From Jeotgalibaca dankookensis (GTDB lineage: Bacteria; Bacillota; Bacilli; Lactobacillales; Aerococcaceae): a stretch of DNA of 64,000 nt. The position numbers were made by a program, and so were the translations under genes. Every line of letters begins with the position of its first letter. The stretch's first letter is position 1. Below, one piece after another: positions 47,468 through 55,330 of this stretch. The notes under the pieces were generated by a model. The model searched no databases. It saw only the letters and a program-made list of their open reading frames with translations, and had not been told where the DNA came from. The stretch lies in assembly GCF_002005405.1 (NCBI RefSeq), contig NZ_CP019728.1, positions 1,832,001 to 1,896,000 on the forward strand, in the 5' to 3' direction.

Positions 47468-47824
47468 ATGGGAATTGAATATGTAATAAAAAGTATAGGT
47501 GCGCTCGCAGTAGTTATTCTAATGGCAAACATCCTCTTAAAAAAGATGAACGCAGTAACGACTAAAGGTGCAAAAAATATGAAAATTTTAGAGAAAATGC
47601 CTTTAAGTCGCACATCATCCTTATATATTATTGAAGTAACGGGGAAGCATTACTTGATGAGTGGGACAGAACAACATAATGAAATTTTAAAAGAGCTGGA
47701 TGAAGTCCAAATGGCTAATTATCTAGACAATCAGACCCAGCAAAACGAAAAAACAAAAGTATTCTTAACAGAAACAATAGTGGGTAAGAAAAACAAATGG
47801 TTAGAAAAGAGGAAACAAGGGTGA
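47468..47824 (+). CDS. fliO: Flagellar export component FliO (FliZ)
   Basis: 118 aa. One N-terminal membrane helix (about 5-26), then a small beta domain with KNMKILEKMPLSRTSSLYIIEVTGKHYLMSGTE (core LSRTSSLYIIEVTGKHYLM), typical of FliO/FliZ. Helps assemble FliP. Sits immediately before fliP with overlap. Confidence 0.88.
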   Translation: MGIEYVIKSIGALAVVILMANILLKKMNAVTTKGAKNMKILEKMPLSRTSSLYIIEVTGKHYLMSGTEQHNEILKELDEVQMANYLDNQTQQNEKTKVFLTETIVGKKNKWLEKRKQG

Positions 47825-48555
47825 AAAGAACTGTACAGATTAGCAGCAGCGGGCTGTTTTTTTCATTAATTTGGCAGCCCCAAATAAAGGCGGCTGAACT
47901 TGAAACCTTTTTTACGGAAATACCAGCTACACCCGATACCATTAAGCTCTACGTCTTATTAGGAATACTCAGTCTTATTCCAGCCTTTTTAATCTTAACC
48001 ACAAGTTTTACAAGAATTATTATGGTCCTTTCATTTTTAAGAAGTTCTCTAGGGACACAGCAAAACCCACCTAATCCAGTTTTAATCGGCTTAGCAGTTT
48101 TTTTAACGATTTTTATTATGCAGCCTGTCTATTCTGTCGTCTACGATGAAGCGTTAGAACCTTTGATGCAAGATGAAATCAATCTAGAAGAAGCTTACAC
48201 ACGAGCAGAAATGCCTATCAAAGATTTTATGCTCAATCAGACTCGCGATAAGGATTTGCAGTTGTTTTTAGACTTATCAAAGACAGAAACAACCATCCAG
48301 GAAACAACAGATATTTCACTTGCTACGGTTATTCCCGCCTTTGCGATTAGTGAAATCCGAACAGCCTTTACAATCGGTTTTTTACTATTTATACCCTTTT
48401 TAATTATCGATATGGTAGTTTCGAGTATTCTGATGTCAATGGGGATGTTTATGCTCTCACCAGCAATGATTTCACTACCGTTTAAGTTATTATTATTTGT
48501 CCTAGTAGATGGTTGGTATTTAGTTGTTGAGTCTGTTGTTTTAGGATTCCAATAG
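47821..48555 (+). CDS. fliP: Flagellar export protein FliP
   Basis: 244 aa from the GTG at 47821, which overlaps the fliO stop by 4 nt and has AGAGGAAACAAGG ahead; the longest reading starts 8 codons earlier. A signal-like N-terminus is followed by LTTSFTRIIMVLSFLRSSLG and TQQNPPNPVLIGLAVFLT, PAFAISEIRTAFTIGFLLF, and the MLSPAMISLPFKLLLFVLVDGW end. Part of the FliP5Q4R1 export gate. Confidence 0.96.
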   Translation: MKRTVQISSSGLFFSLIWQPQIKAAELETFFTEIPATPDTIKLYVLLGILSLIPAFLILTTSFTRIIMVLSFLRSSLGTQQNPPNPVLIGLAVFLTIFIMQPVYSVVYDEALEPLMQDEINLEEAYTRAEMPIKDFMLNQTRDKDLQLFLDLSKTETTIQETTDISLATVIPAFAISEIRTAFTIGFLLFIPFLIIDMVVSSILMSMGMFMLSPAMISLPFKLLLFVLVDGWYLVVESVVLGFQ

Positions 48556-48562
48556 GAGGTAA

Positions 48563-48829
48563 ATGATGACCATACAAGCCAGTTTGGATATTTTACGTGA
48601 AGCTTTTTTGACCATTATAACAGTAGCAGGCCCGGTTTTACTCATTGCTTTAGTGATTGGATTGGTCGTGAGTATTATTCAAGCAGCGACACAAATTCAA
48701 GAACAAACTTTAAGTTTTGTACCAAAGGTTTTAGCTGTTGTGGGTTCATTGATTATATTAGGCAACTTCATGTTAAATAACTTGATTGCATTTACCGAAA
48801 AGATTTTCGAAATTATTTCAGGGTTGTAG
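48563..48829 (+). CDS. fliQ: Flagellar export protein FliQ
   Basis: 88 aa with two membrane helices (about 18-42 and 53-77). LREAFLTIITVAGPVLLIAL, then GLVVSIIQAATQIQEQTLSFVPK is the FliQ signature. Export gate subunit. AGGAGGTAAATG precedes tandem ATGs. Confidence 0.96.
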   Translation: MMTIQASLDILREAFLTIITVAGPVLLIALVIGLVVSIIQAATQIQEQTLSFVPKVLAVVGSLIILGNFMLNNLIAFTEKIFEIISGL

Positions 48830-48840
48830 GTGAGTAAGCA

Positions 48841-49596
48841 ATGATGATTCAAATCCAGCTGTTTCTATTGCTACTCATGCGGGTAGGTTCCTTTATTATG
48901 ATTTGCCCAGGGTTTTCTTTAAAAGGTATGCCCCAACTATTAAAAATTGCTTTGTCTTTTGAGTTGACTTTACCGTTATATCAAATGGTTTCAGGGTTAG
49001 AAGTGGAACTAAGCGTCAGCTTATTCGCTTGGATGGCTCTCAAAGAGGTATTTTTAGGGTTGGCAATTGGATATGTCTCTTTATTATTTTTTTCTGCTGT
49101 TGAGATGGCAGGTGCTTTTGCCGATGTTCAAGCAGGTTTTTCAATGGCACAAATTTTTGATCCCTCGATTGGCTTGCATGCCTCCTATTTAGGGAGAATT
49201 TATTACTGGGTGTCACTCACTATTTACTTTATTGGAGACTTTCACCACTTAATGTTGGCGTCACTTGCCTATTCTTTTGATGTATTACCAGTATTTTCGA
49301 CATCTATCCAGCTTGATGTATCAGGAATTTTAACTGTTTTTACCTCGGTGTTTGAAATTGCTTTAAATTTAGCGGCACCTTTAATTATTGTAGCGTTATT
49401 AACTGAAATTCTGCTTGGAATACTTTCCCGAACTGTTCCACAGATAAACGTTTTGATTTTAAGCATGCCATTAAAGGTTCTGGTCGTTGTGTTCTTTCTA
49501 TTAGCTTTTTTACCAACGCTTTTTAGAACGATTAGTATGGTGATGCCGGATATGATTCGTTATACGAATGAATTTATATATTCTTTAGGGGACTGA
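48841..49596 (+). CDS. fliR: Flagellar export protein FliR
   Basis: 251 aa, about six hydrophobic segments. FLLLLMRVGSFIMICPGFSLKGMP, ALKEVFLGLAIGYVSLLFFS, AGAFADVQAGFSMAQIFDPS and RTVPQINVLILSMPLKVLVV mark the family. Caps the export gate helix. 11 nt after fliQ. Confidence 0.95.
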   Translation: MMIQIQLFLLLLMRVGSFIMICPGFSLKGMPQLLKIALSFELTLPLYQMVSGLEVELSVSLFAWMALKEVFLGLAIGYVSLLFFSAVEMAGAFADVQAGFSMAQIFDPSIGLHASYLGRIYYWVSLTIYFIGDFHHLMLASLAYSFDVLPVFSTSIQLDVSGILTVFTSVFEIALNLAAPLIIVALLTEILLGILSRTVPQINVLILSMPLKVLVVVFFLLAFLPTLFRTISMVMPDMIRYTNEFIYSLGD

Positions 49597-49612
49597 TGAG
49601 AGGTGAGCGAAA

Positions 49613-50680
49613 GTGGCTGAACGTGATGGAAAAACTGAAAAACCGACTTCTAAAAAATTACGTGACGCCCGAAAAAAAGGTCAAATAGCCAAAAGTCAGG
49701 AATTAAGTTCTGGTTTAAGCTTTGCGTTTTTTTCTTTAGCAGGTGTGAGCCTCGTTAGTGTTACTTTGAAACAAATGGTGCCTTTTATAAAACGAATGCT
49801 AACAGTGAATATGAATGCGGATCACCTCGCCAATAACGTCAATCAACTAGGTATACAAGCAATTATTTATTTTTTCTTACTAGCGGGACCATTTTTAGCA
49901 CTCGCTTTTTTAATTGGTATAGTTGCAAATATTATCCAAGTCGGATTCTTCTTATCGAGCGAACCGATGAAGCCACAACTTAAACGGTTAAATCCCATTT
50001 CGGGATTAAAAAATATTTTTAGTAAGAAATCCTTGTTTCAGTTATTAAAAAACTTAGCAAAATTAGGCCTTATTTTTTGGGTTGTTCAATCATCGTCTAA
50101 TCAGGTTGGGTATTATGCTTTAAATGCTGGAACAGTCGGAACAGAGAAGATTTTCTTTGTCATCCTTGAAATTATCAAAGTCGTCAGTAAGCAATTAGCC
50201 ATAACACTCATTATTTTAGGAGTTGCCGATTTCGCCTATCAAAAATACGATCACCAAAAGCAATTAAAAATGACAAAACAAGAAATTAAAGATGAGTTTA
50301 AGCAAATGGAAGGCGATCCTTATATAAAATCGCAACGAAAACAAAAACACCGCCAGTTAACGAGGCGAATGCTTCGGGATGTGGAAGAGGCGACAGTTGT
50401 CATTACGAACCCAACACATTTAGCGGTAGCACTACGCTACGATAAGGGTAAAGACGCTGTTCCAACTGTTGTAGCTAAAGGTGCAGACTATATGGCTGCT
50501 TTAATTCGTGAACGCGCAACAGAACACCAAGTCCCTATTATGGAGGACAAACCAGTTGCACGAAGCCTCTTTAAATCAGTTGAAGTGGGACAGTCAGTCC
50601 CATTAGATATGTATCAGGCCATTGCAGAAATTTTAGCCATCGTCTATCAGATGGAAGCAATGAAAAAAAATAAAGTCTAA
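49613..50680 (+). CDS. flhB: Flagellar export switch protein FlhB
   Basis: 355 aa. RDGKTEKPTSKKLRDARKKG at the N-terminus, four membrane helices, and a cytoplasmic domain with the autocleavage motif NPTH (266-269, in VITNPTHLAVALRYD). Cleavage switches export from hook to filament proteins, in step with FliK. GTG start, GAGAGGTGAG ribosome site. Confidence 0.97.
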   Translation: MAERDGKTEKPTSKKLRDARKKGQIAKSQELSSGLSFAFFSLAGVSLVSVTLKQMVPFIKRMLTVNMNADHLANNVNQLGIQAIIYFFLLAGPFLALAFLIGIVANIIQVGFFLSSEPMKPQLKRLNPISGLKNIFSKKSLFQLLKNLAKLGLIFWVVQSSSNQVGYYALNAGTVGTEKIFFVILEIIKVVSKQLAITLIILGVADFAYQKYDHQKQLKMTKQEIKDEFKQMEGDPYIKSQRKQKHRQLTRRMLRDVEEATVVITNPTHLAVALRYDKGKDAVPTVVAKGADYMAALIRERATEHQVPIMEDKPVARSLFKSVEVGQSVPLDMYQAIAEILAIVYQMEAMKKNKV

Positions 50681-50707
50681 TCAGGTAAGACATGGAGGAA
50701 ACAGCGT

Positions 50708-52795
50708 ATGGCAACCATTTTTTCAAAAAATAAAGGAAGATCAGCAGCAATTATGGATTTAAGTGTATCCATTTTTGTGGTCATAATCATGATAATGATT
50801 GTCATACCCTTACCCGCGGTAATGTTAGATTTTTTATTGATTCTTAATTTGGCTCTTTCTTTTACGATTTTACTTTTAACGCTTTTTACCAAAAGTGTCT
50901 TAGAATTTTCCAGCTTTCCAACTGTACTTTTGATTACGACGATGTTTCGTTTAGGACTCAACATTTCTTCAACTCGGCTTATTTTGACAGTTGGTTCAGC
51001 GGGTGATGTCATTGCTACTTTTGCGAATCTGGTAACCGGTAATAACATAATAGTTGGGGCTGTTATTTTTTTGATTATTTTTATTATCCAAATGATTGTT
51101 GTGACGAGTGGTTCCAGTCGTGTTTCTGAAGTATCTGCACGCTTCTCTTTAGATGCGATGCCAGGAAAACAAATGTCCATTGATTCAGATTTAGCTTCCG
51201 GGCTAATAAGTGAAGAAGATGCTAAGAATCGTCGTAAGGATTTAGAACGCGAGACTCAGTTCTATGGGGCTATGGATGGTGCCAGTAAATTTGTCAAAGG
51301 AGACGCTACAGCGAGTATTATTATTACAATTATTAACCTTATAGGCGGTATATTAATTTTTACGGTTCAAAATGGCATGGGTGTAATGGAAGCATTGAAT
51401 CAATTTGGGAAGTTAACTATTGGAGATGGACTCGTCAGTCAGATTCCCTCCTTACTTATTTCCATCGCATCCGGTATTTTAGTTACCCGTTCTGGTAATG
51501 CCAAGAGTTTCGGGAGCTCGCTTGTTCCCGAATTGTTTTCTACTGCTAAAGTATTGTTCATCTTAAGTGGTATTATGCTTGTTTTTTCTTTTGTACCTGG
51601 GTTTCCTTTTTTTCTGTTTTTTATGATTGCAACAGCAGCAGGAGCAGCGGGTTATCTAGTAAATGAGAGTAATCAAAAAGAAAATAATCGTCTTGCCCAA
51701 GAAGAACGCGCTACGATTGCAGCAAAACGGACAGAGCGCCACCGAAATCATGAAAATACCATTGTCCCTCATCAAATTGATGCGATTGCCATCGAAATCG
51801 GATATGGATTAATTGAAATCGCCGATGAAACTAAAGATGAAAATATTATGAATCAAGTCTTAGTCATTCGAAAACAATTTGCCCAAGAATTGGGTATTTT
51901 ATTAGGACCCATCCGAATCCGTGATAACCTACAGCTTGGCTCCAATGAATACGTGATTAAAATAAAAGGAAATGAGCAGGCCAAAAATGAACTCTTTATG
52001 GATAAAGCATTGTTGTTGATGCCGGATGGCGAGTCGGTTCCAGTTAAGGGGATTACGGCTAAGGAACCAGCCTTTGGTTTAGATGCCCTGTGGATTGAAA
52101 CAAGTGACCGTGAACTCGCTGATTTACATGGTTTAACGGTAGTAGATCCTTTAACAGTGATGGTAACGCATCTCAAAGAAACCATTCGCCAACATAGCCA
52201 TGAGCTATTAGGACGCCAAGAAGTTCAAGCGTTACTAGAAGGATTAAAAGAAAAATATAACGTGGTCGTAGATGAATTAATACCAGATGTCTTGCGCCTT
52301 GGGGAAGTACAAAAAGTCTTACAAAACTTGTTAAAAGAGCAGATTCCTATTACAGATATGGTAACGATTCTTGAAACGTTAGCTGACTATGGGACGACGG
52401 TGAAAGATTCCGAGTTGCTAACTGAATATGTACGCCAAGCTTTGAAACAAACGATAGTTCAGCCTCACCTTGATGATACGCGCACGTTACACGTTGTAAC
52501 CGTTCATCCTGACGCAGAAGAAATGATTAGTCAAAGTATCCAAAAATCATCTGCAGGGTCTATTCCAGTGTTACAAGGGGATGTCATTAATCATCTCTTC
52601 GATCAAGTCAAGAGTATCCATTCTCATTTAGAGAGACAGGGGATACCACATGTCTTATTAGTATCTCCGAAAAATCGTCCAGCCCTACGAAATTTGTTAG
52701 CATACAATTTTCCTGAGTTGGCCATCTTATCTTTAAACGAAGTACCAAATGAAATCGCCATTACTGCAGAAGGCATGGTAGATAAAGTTAATTAA
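50708..52795 (+). CDS. flhA: Flagellar export gate protein FlhA
   Basis: 695 aa. Eight membrane helices in the N-terminal half, with the FHIPEP-family segment LEFSSFPTVLLITTMFRLGLNIS (core FPTVLLITTMFRLGLN), ARFSLDAMPGKQMSIDSDLASGLI, then a cytoplasmic docking domain (EIGYGLIEIADE, TITAKEPAFGLDALWI-like GITAKEPAFGLDALWIE). Binds chaperone-substrate complexes. AGGAAACAGCGT ahead. Directly followed by fliA: flhF and flhG, which follow flhA in Bacillus, are absent. Confidence 0.97.
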   Translation: MATIFSKNKGRSAAIMDLSVSIFVVIIMIMIVIPLPAVMLDFLLILNLALSFTILLLTLFTKSVLEFSSFPTVLLITTMFRLGLNISSTRLILTVGSAGDVIATFANLVTGNNIIVGAVIFLIIFIIQMIVVTSGSSRVSEVSARFSLDAMPGKQMSIDSDLASGLISEEDAKNRRKDLERETQFYGAMDGASKFVKGDATASIIITIINLIGGILIFTVQNGMGVMEALNQFGKLTIGDGLVSQIPSLLISIASGILVTRSGNAKSFGSSLVPELFSTAKVLFILSGIMLVFSFVPGFPFFLFFMIATAAGAAGYLVNESNQKENNRLAQEERATIAAKRTERHRNHENTIVPHQIDAIAIEIGYGLIEIADETKDENIMNQVLVIRKQFAQELGILLGPIRIRDNLQLGSNEYVIKIKGNEQAKNELFMDKALLLMPDGESVPVKGITAKEPAFGLDALWIETSDRELADLHGLTVVDPLTVMVTHLKETIRQHSHELLGRQEVQALLEGLKEKYNVVVDELIPDVLRLGEVQKVLQNLLKEQIPITDMVTILETLADYGTTVKDSELLTEYVRQALKQTIVQPHLDDTRTLHVVTVHPDAEEMISQSIQKSSAGSIPVLQGDVINHLFDQVKSIHSHLERQGIPHVLLVSPKNRPALRNLLAYNFPELAILSLNEVPNEIAITAEGMVDKVN

Positions 52796-52817
52796 GTTAA
52801 TGATCGGGAGGTGACCT

Positions 52818-53534
52818 ATGATTAATAAACAGACCCCTGAAGAAGAAATTCTCACTTATCTACCTTTAGTAGAGAAGGTAGCAAAGGGTATGACTATTAA
52901 AAGCCATCAGTATGAGTATGATGACCTTTATCAATTTGGAGTCATTGGGTTGCTAGATGCAATGGAAAAGTATGATGCTTCTAAGAATGTTGCGTTCGAA
53001 AGTTACGCTTACACGCGTATCCGTGGCGCAATTATTGATGAGGTAAGACGGACTTCGCCCGTAACACGTTCAGGTATGGATTTATTAAAAAATTATTACC
53101 AAACCAAAGAATTGCTAGAAAGAGAGTTAGAAAGAGAGCCAAAAGAGGCGGAAATTGCTGCCTACATGGATGTGACAGTCAAACAGCTTGATGGTATTTA
53201 TACAACCATTCATCATTTGTCCGCGATTAGTTTAGAAAAAGTCATTTTTTCTAAAGAAAACTCACATACGACTATCGGTGATTACATTGCTGATAATAGG
53301 ATTGAAGATTTTGATCAAGCTTTAATTTTAGAAGAGGAAAAAGAGACTTTACGGCAGGCCATTCAAACATTAGCGGGACGCGAACAAGAAATTTTACAGC
53401 TCATTTACGTTGAAAAATTGGCAATGAAAGAAATTGCTTACATTTATGATATTTCTATCCCTAGAGTTTCTCAAATTCACGGGAAAGTCATTAATAAGTT
53501 GCGTGATGAATTAAGGAGGAAGATTATTGATTAG
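52818..53534 (+). CDS. fliA: Flagellar sigma factor sigma-28 (FliA/SigD)
   Basis: 238 aa. Region 2: YLPLVEKVAKGMTIKSHQYEYDDL with QFGVIGLLDAMEKYD and FESYAYTRIRGAIIDEVRR. Region 3 carries KELLERELEREPKEAEIAAYM. Region 4: REQEILQLIYVEKLAMKEIAYIYDISIPRVSQIH. Directs transcription from the TTAA/TAAA-N15-nCCGATAW sites seen before cheW, flgM, the receptor, flagellin and flaG; FlgM inhibits it. GGGAGGTGA precedes the ATG. Overlaps the next gene by 8 nt. Confidence 0.96.
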   Translation: MINKQTPEEEILTYLPLVEKVAKGMTIKSHQYEYDDLYQFGVIGLLDAMEKYDASKNVAFESYAYTRIRGAIIDEVRRTSPVTRSGMDLLKNYYQTKELLERELEREPKEAEIAAYMDVTVKQLDGIYTTIHHLSAISLEKVIFSKENSHTTIGDYIADNRIEDFDQALILEEEKETLRQAIQTLAGREQEILQLIYVEKLAMKEIAYIYDISIPRVSQIHGKVINKLRDELRRKIID

Positions 53535-53895
53535 AAGCATAGATACATTAAAACATCATTTTAATCTGCTACAAAAAAAACAAGAAATGGTTAGTACAAA
53601 TATTTCTAATCTAAATACGCCAGATTTTGAATCTTTGCGGATGATCCAAAGCACAAGCGTAGAAGCACAGCTGGCAAATCGGATGGGTCAACCAAATCGA
53701 GGTAAACTAGTTACTATGGGCAATATACCCTTTAGCAAGCAAGTGTCTGAGGTCTATCGCCTTCCAGAGGTAAACCTCGTAGATGAAATGGCTGAAATGA
53801 TTAAAATTTCACGTGATTTCGAAGCTAATCAGAAAGTTTTACATGCTAGCGATGAAACATTACGACGAGCAAGTAGTGAAATCGGCAAAGTATAA
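53527..53895 (+). CDS. Small rod-family protein (FlgB/FlgC/FlgF-like)
   Basis: 122 aa. Has the family N-terminal motif MVSTNISNLNTPDFESLRM and C-terminal VNLVDEMAEMIKISRDFEANQKVL, but almost nothing between, so it is a minimal rod protein. flgB and flgC exist elsewhere in the same operon (36355, 36747), so this is a third short member. It may stand in for the FlhO/FlgF type distal rod protein next to the FlgG below; that is inference. TTG start with AAGGAGGAAG ahead; overlaps fliA. Confidence 0.8.
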   Translation: MIRSIDTLKHHFNLLQKKQEMVSTNISNLNTPDFESLRMIQSTSVEAQLANRMGQPNRGKLVTMGNIPFSKQVSEVYRLPEVNLVDEMAEMIKISRDFEANQKVLHASDETLRRASSEIGKV

Positions 53896-53909
53896 GGAGG
53901 AATATCAGG

Positions 53910-54572
53910 ATGAATCAATCACTTAGTATTTCAAAAACAGGACTCCATGCTATTCAATATCAGATGGACACTATTGCTCATGATATCGCGAATGTTAATA
54001 CAACAGCATATAAAGCTAAGGAAACCAGTTTTAACGAATTAATGACAAATACTTATGTCAATAATAATCGACTATTACTAGGAGATAATGTTGAGCTTTC
54101 TATTCAGGCGGGAACGCGCTCCCACGATTATACTACTAATTTTTCACAAGGGAGTTTAGTAGAAAGTCCAGGAGAGATGCAATTTGCTATCTCAGGAGAA
54201 GGGTATTTTCAAATAACTGGGAAAGATGGTCGTACCTATTACACCCGCGATGGAAACTTTCATCAAGACGAAGAAGGCATTGTTAAAAATGCGCACGATG
54301 AAGTCGTACTAATGAATAGAGATGTTCCAGCTGTGTTTAATTCTAGTGAAGGAACGCTAATGTTTGCTAAGGGTGAAAACCAGTATACTGCTCAAGGCCC
54401 TATGGAACCTTCAAGGAGCGAGATTTTAATAGGTTACTTAGAAGCATCCAATGTTAATCTAGCTGATGCCTTTAGCCAAATGATTATCGCCCAACGTGCT
54501 TATGGGATGAATTTGAAAGCTGCTCAAAGCACCGATGAAATAATGAGTCTTATTAACCAGTTTAAACAATAG
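53910..54572 (+). CDS. flgG: Distal rod protein FlgG (FlhP-like)
   Basis: 220 aa. SLSISKTGLHAIQYQMDTIA, then HDIANVNTTAYKAKETSFNELM, a middle domain (MQFAISGEGYFQITGKDGRTYYTRDGNFH, core GEGYFQITGKDGRTYYTRDG), and the C-terminal LEASNVNLADAFSQMIIAQRAYGMNLKAAQ. Shorter than usual FlgG (about 260 aa), mainly in the middle. AAGGAGGAATATC ahead of ATG. Confidence 0.92.
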   Translation: MNQSLSISKTGLHAIQYQMDTIAHDIANVNTTAYKAKETSFNELMTNTYVNNNRLLLGDNVELSIQAGTRSHDYTTNFSQGSLVESPGEMQFAISGEGYFQITGKDGRTYYTRDGNFHQDEEGIVKNAHDEVVLMNRDVPAVFNSSEGTLMFAKGENQYTAQGPMEPSRSEILIGYLEASNVNLADAFSQMIIAQRAYGMNLKAAQSTDEIMSLINQFKQ

Positions 54573-54577
54573 AAAGA

Positions 54578-55315
54578 GTGTCGAGACAAATGGAGATTAT
54601 TGTGTGTAATCAAACTCAGAAAACATATTTTAAAGGTATAAGAGGAATTGACAGTGTATCATTTTCCGTTCAAGAAGGAGAGTTCGTTTACCTAATGGGG
54701 GCAAGTGGTTCAGGGAAGTCCACGCTCTTGAAACTTTTATACGGTGCTGAGAAAGCAACAAGCGGGAACATAATGGTTTGTGGGTATGACTTAGCTAAAA
54801 TGAAACGGAAAGATTTGTATAAGCTACGCCGTGAAATTGGTATTGTTTTTCAAGATTTGCAATTACTAAAAAGAAAAACAGTGTATGAAAATATTCAGTT
54901 TGCTCTAGAAATTGTTGGTGTACCTGAGGAAAATATGGATGCACGCATTCGTCAAACCCTAACACTGGTTGAATTAGCTGATAAAGCAGATTGTTTTCCC
55001 GAAGAATTATCGGGTGGGCAAATGCAGCGCGTCGCAATTGCCAGAGCCCTAGTGAATAACCCCCGAATTTTATTAGCAGATGAACCGACAGGAAATCTTG
55101 ATCCGCAAACTTCTAGAGAAATTTTCCGTCTGTTTATGCGGATTAATCGCCGTGGAACGACGGTTATTTTAGCAACACACGATCAAACGATTTTTCAACG
55201 CTTCCAACACCGTGCGTTGACCATGTCGGATGGTTTCTTAGTTGCAGATGAATCAAGAAAAGAAGTAGGAAGTCTTCAATACGATTACCATATGAAAGAT
55301 TTTTATATTGTATAA
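54578..55315 (+). CDS. FtsE-like ABC ATPase without a partner permease
   Basis: 245 aa ABC ATPase closest by eye to FtsE, the cell-division ATPase that with FtsX activates wall hydrolases. Walker A MGASGSGKST, GEFVYLMGAS context, Q-loop VFQDLQLLKRKT, signature LSGGQMQRVAIARAL, Walker B ILLADEPTGNLD and switch His in ILATHD are all intact. A 15-20 aa tail (QYDYHMKDFYIV) goes beyond typical FtsE. No ftsX or other membrane partner lies nearby, and the gene sits 5 nt after flgG inside the flagellar operon. It could be a dedicated FtsE for flagellar wall remodelling or another regulator; the role is unknown. Start GTG 54578 or ATG 54590, neither with a strong site. Confidence 0.8.
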   Translation: MSRQMEIIVCNQTQKTYFKGIRGIDSVSFSVQEGEFVYLMGASGSGKSTLLKLLYGAEKATSGNIMVCGYDLAKMKRKDLYKLRREIGIVFQDLQLLKRKTVYENIQFALEIVGVPEENMDARIRQTLTLVELADKADCFPEELSGGQMQRVAIARALVNNPRILLADEPTGNLDPQTSREIFRLFMRINRRGTTVILATHDQTIFQRFQHRALTMSDGFLVADESRKEVGSLQYDYHMKDFYIV

Positions 55316-55330
55316 ATAGGAGGAAATCGA

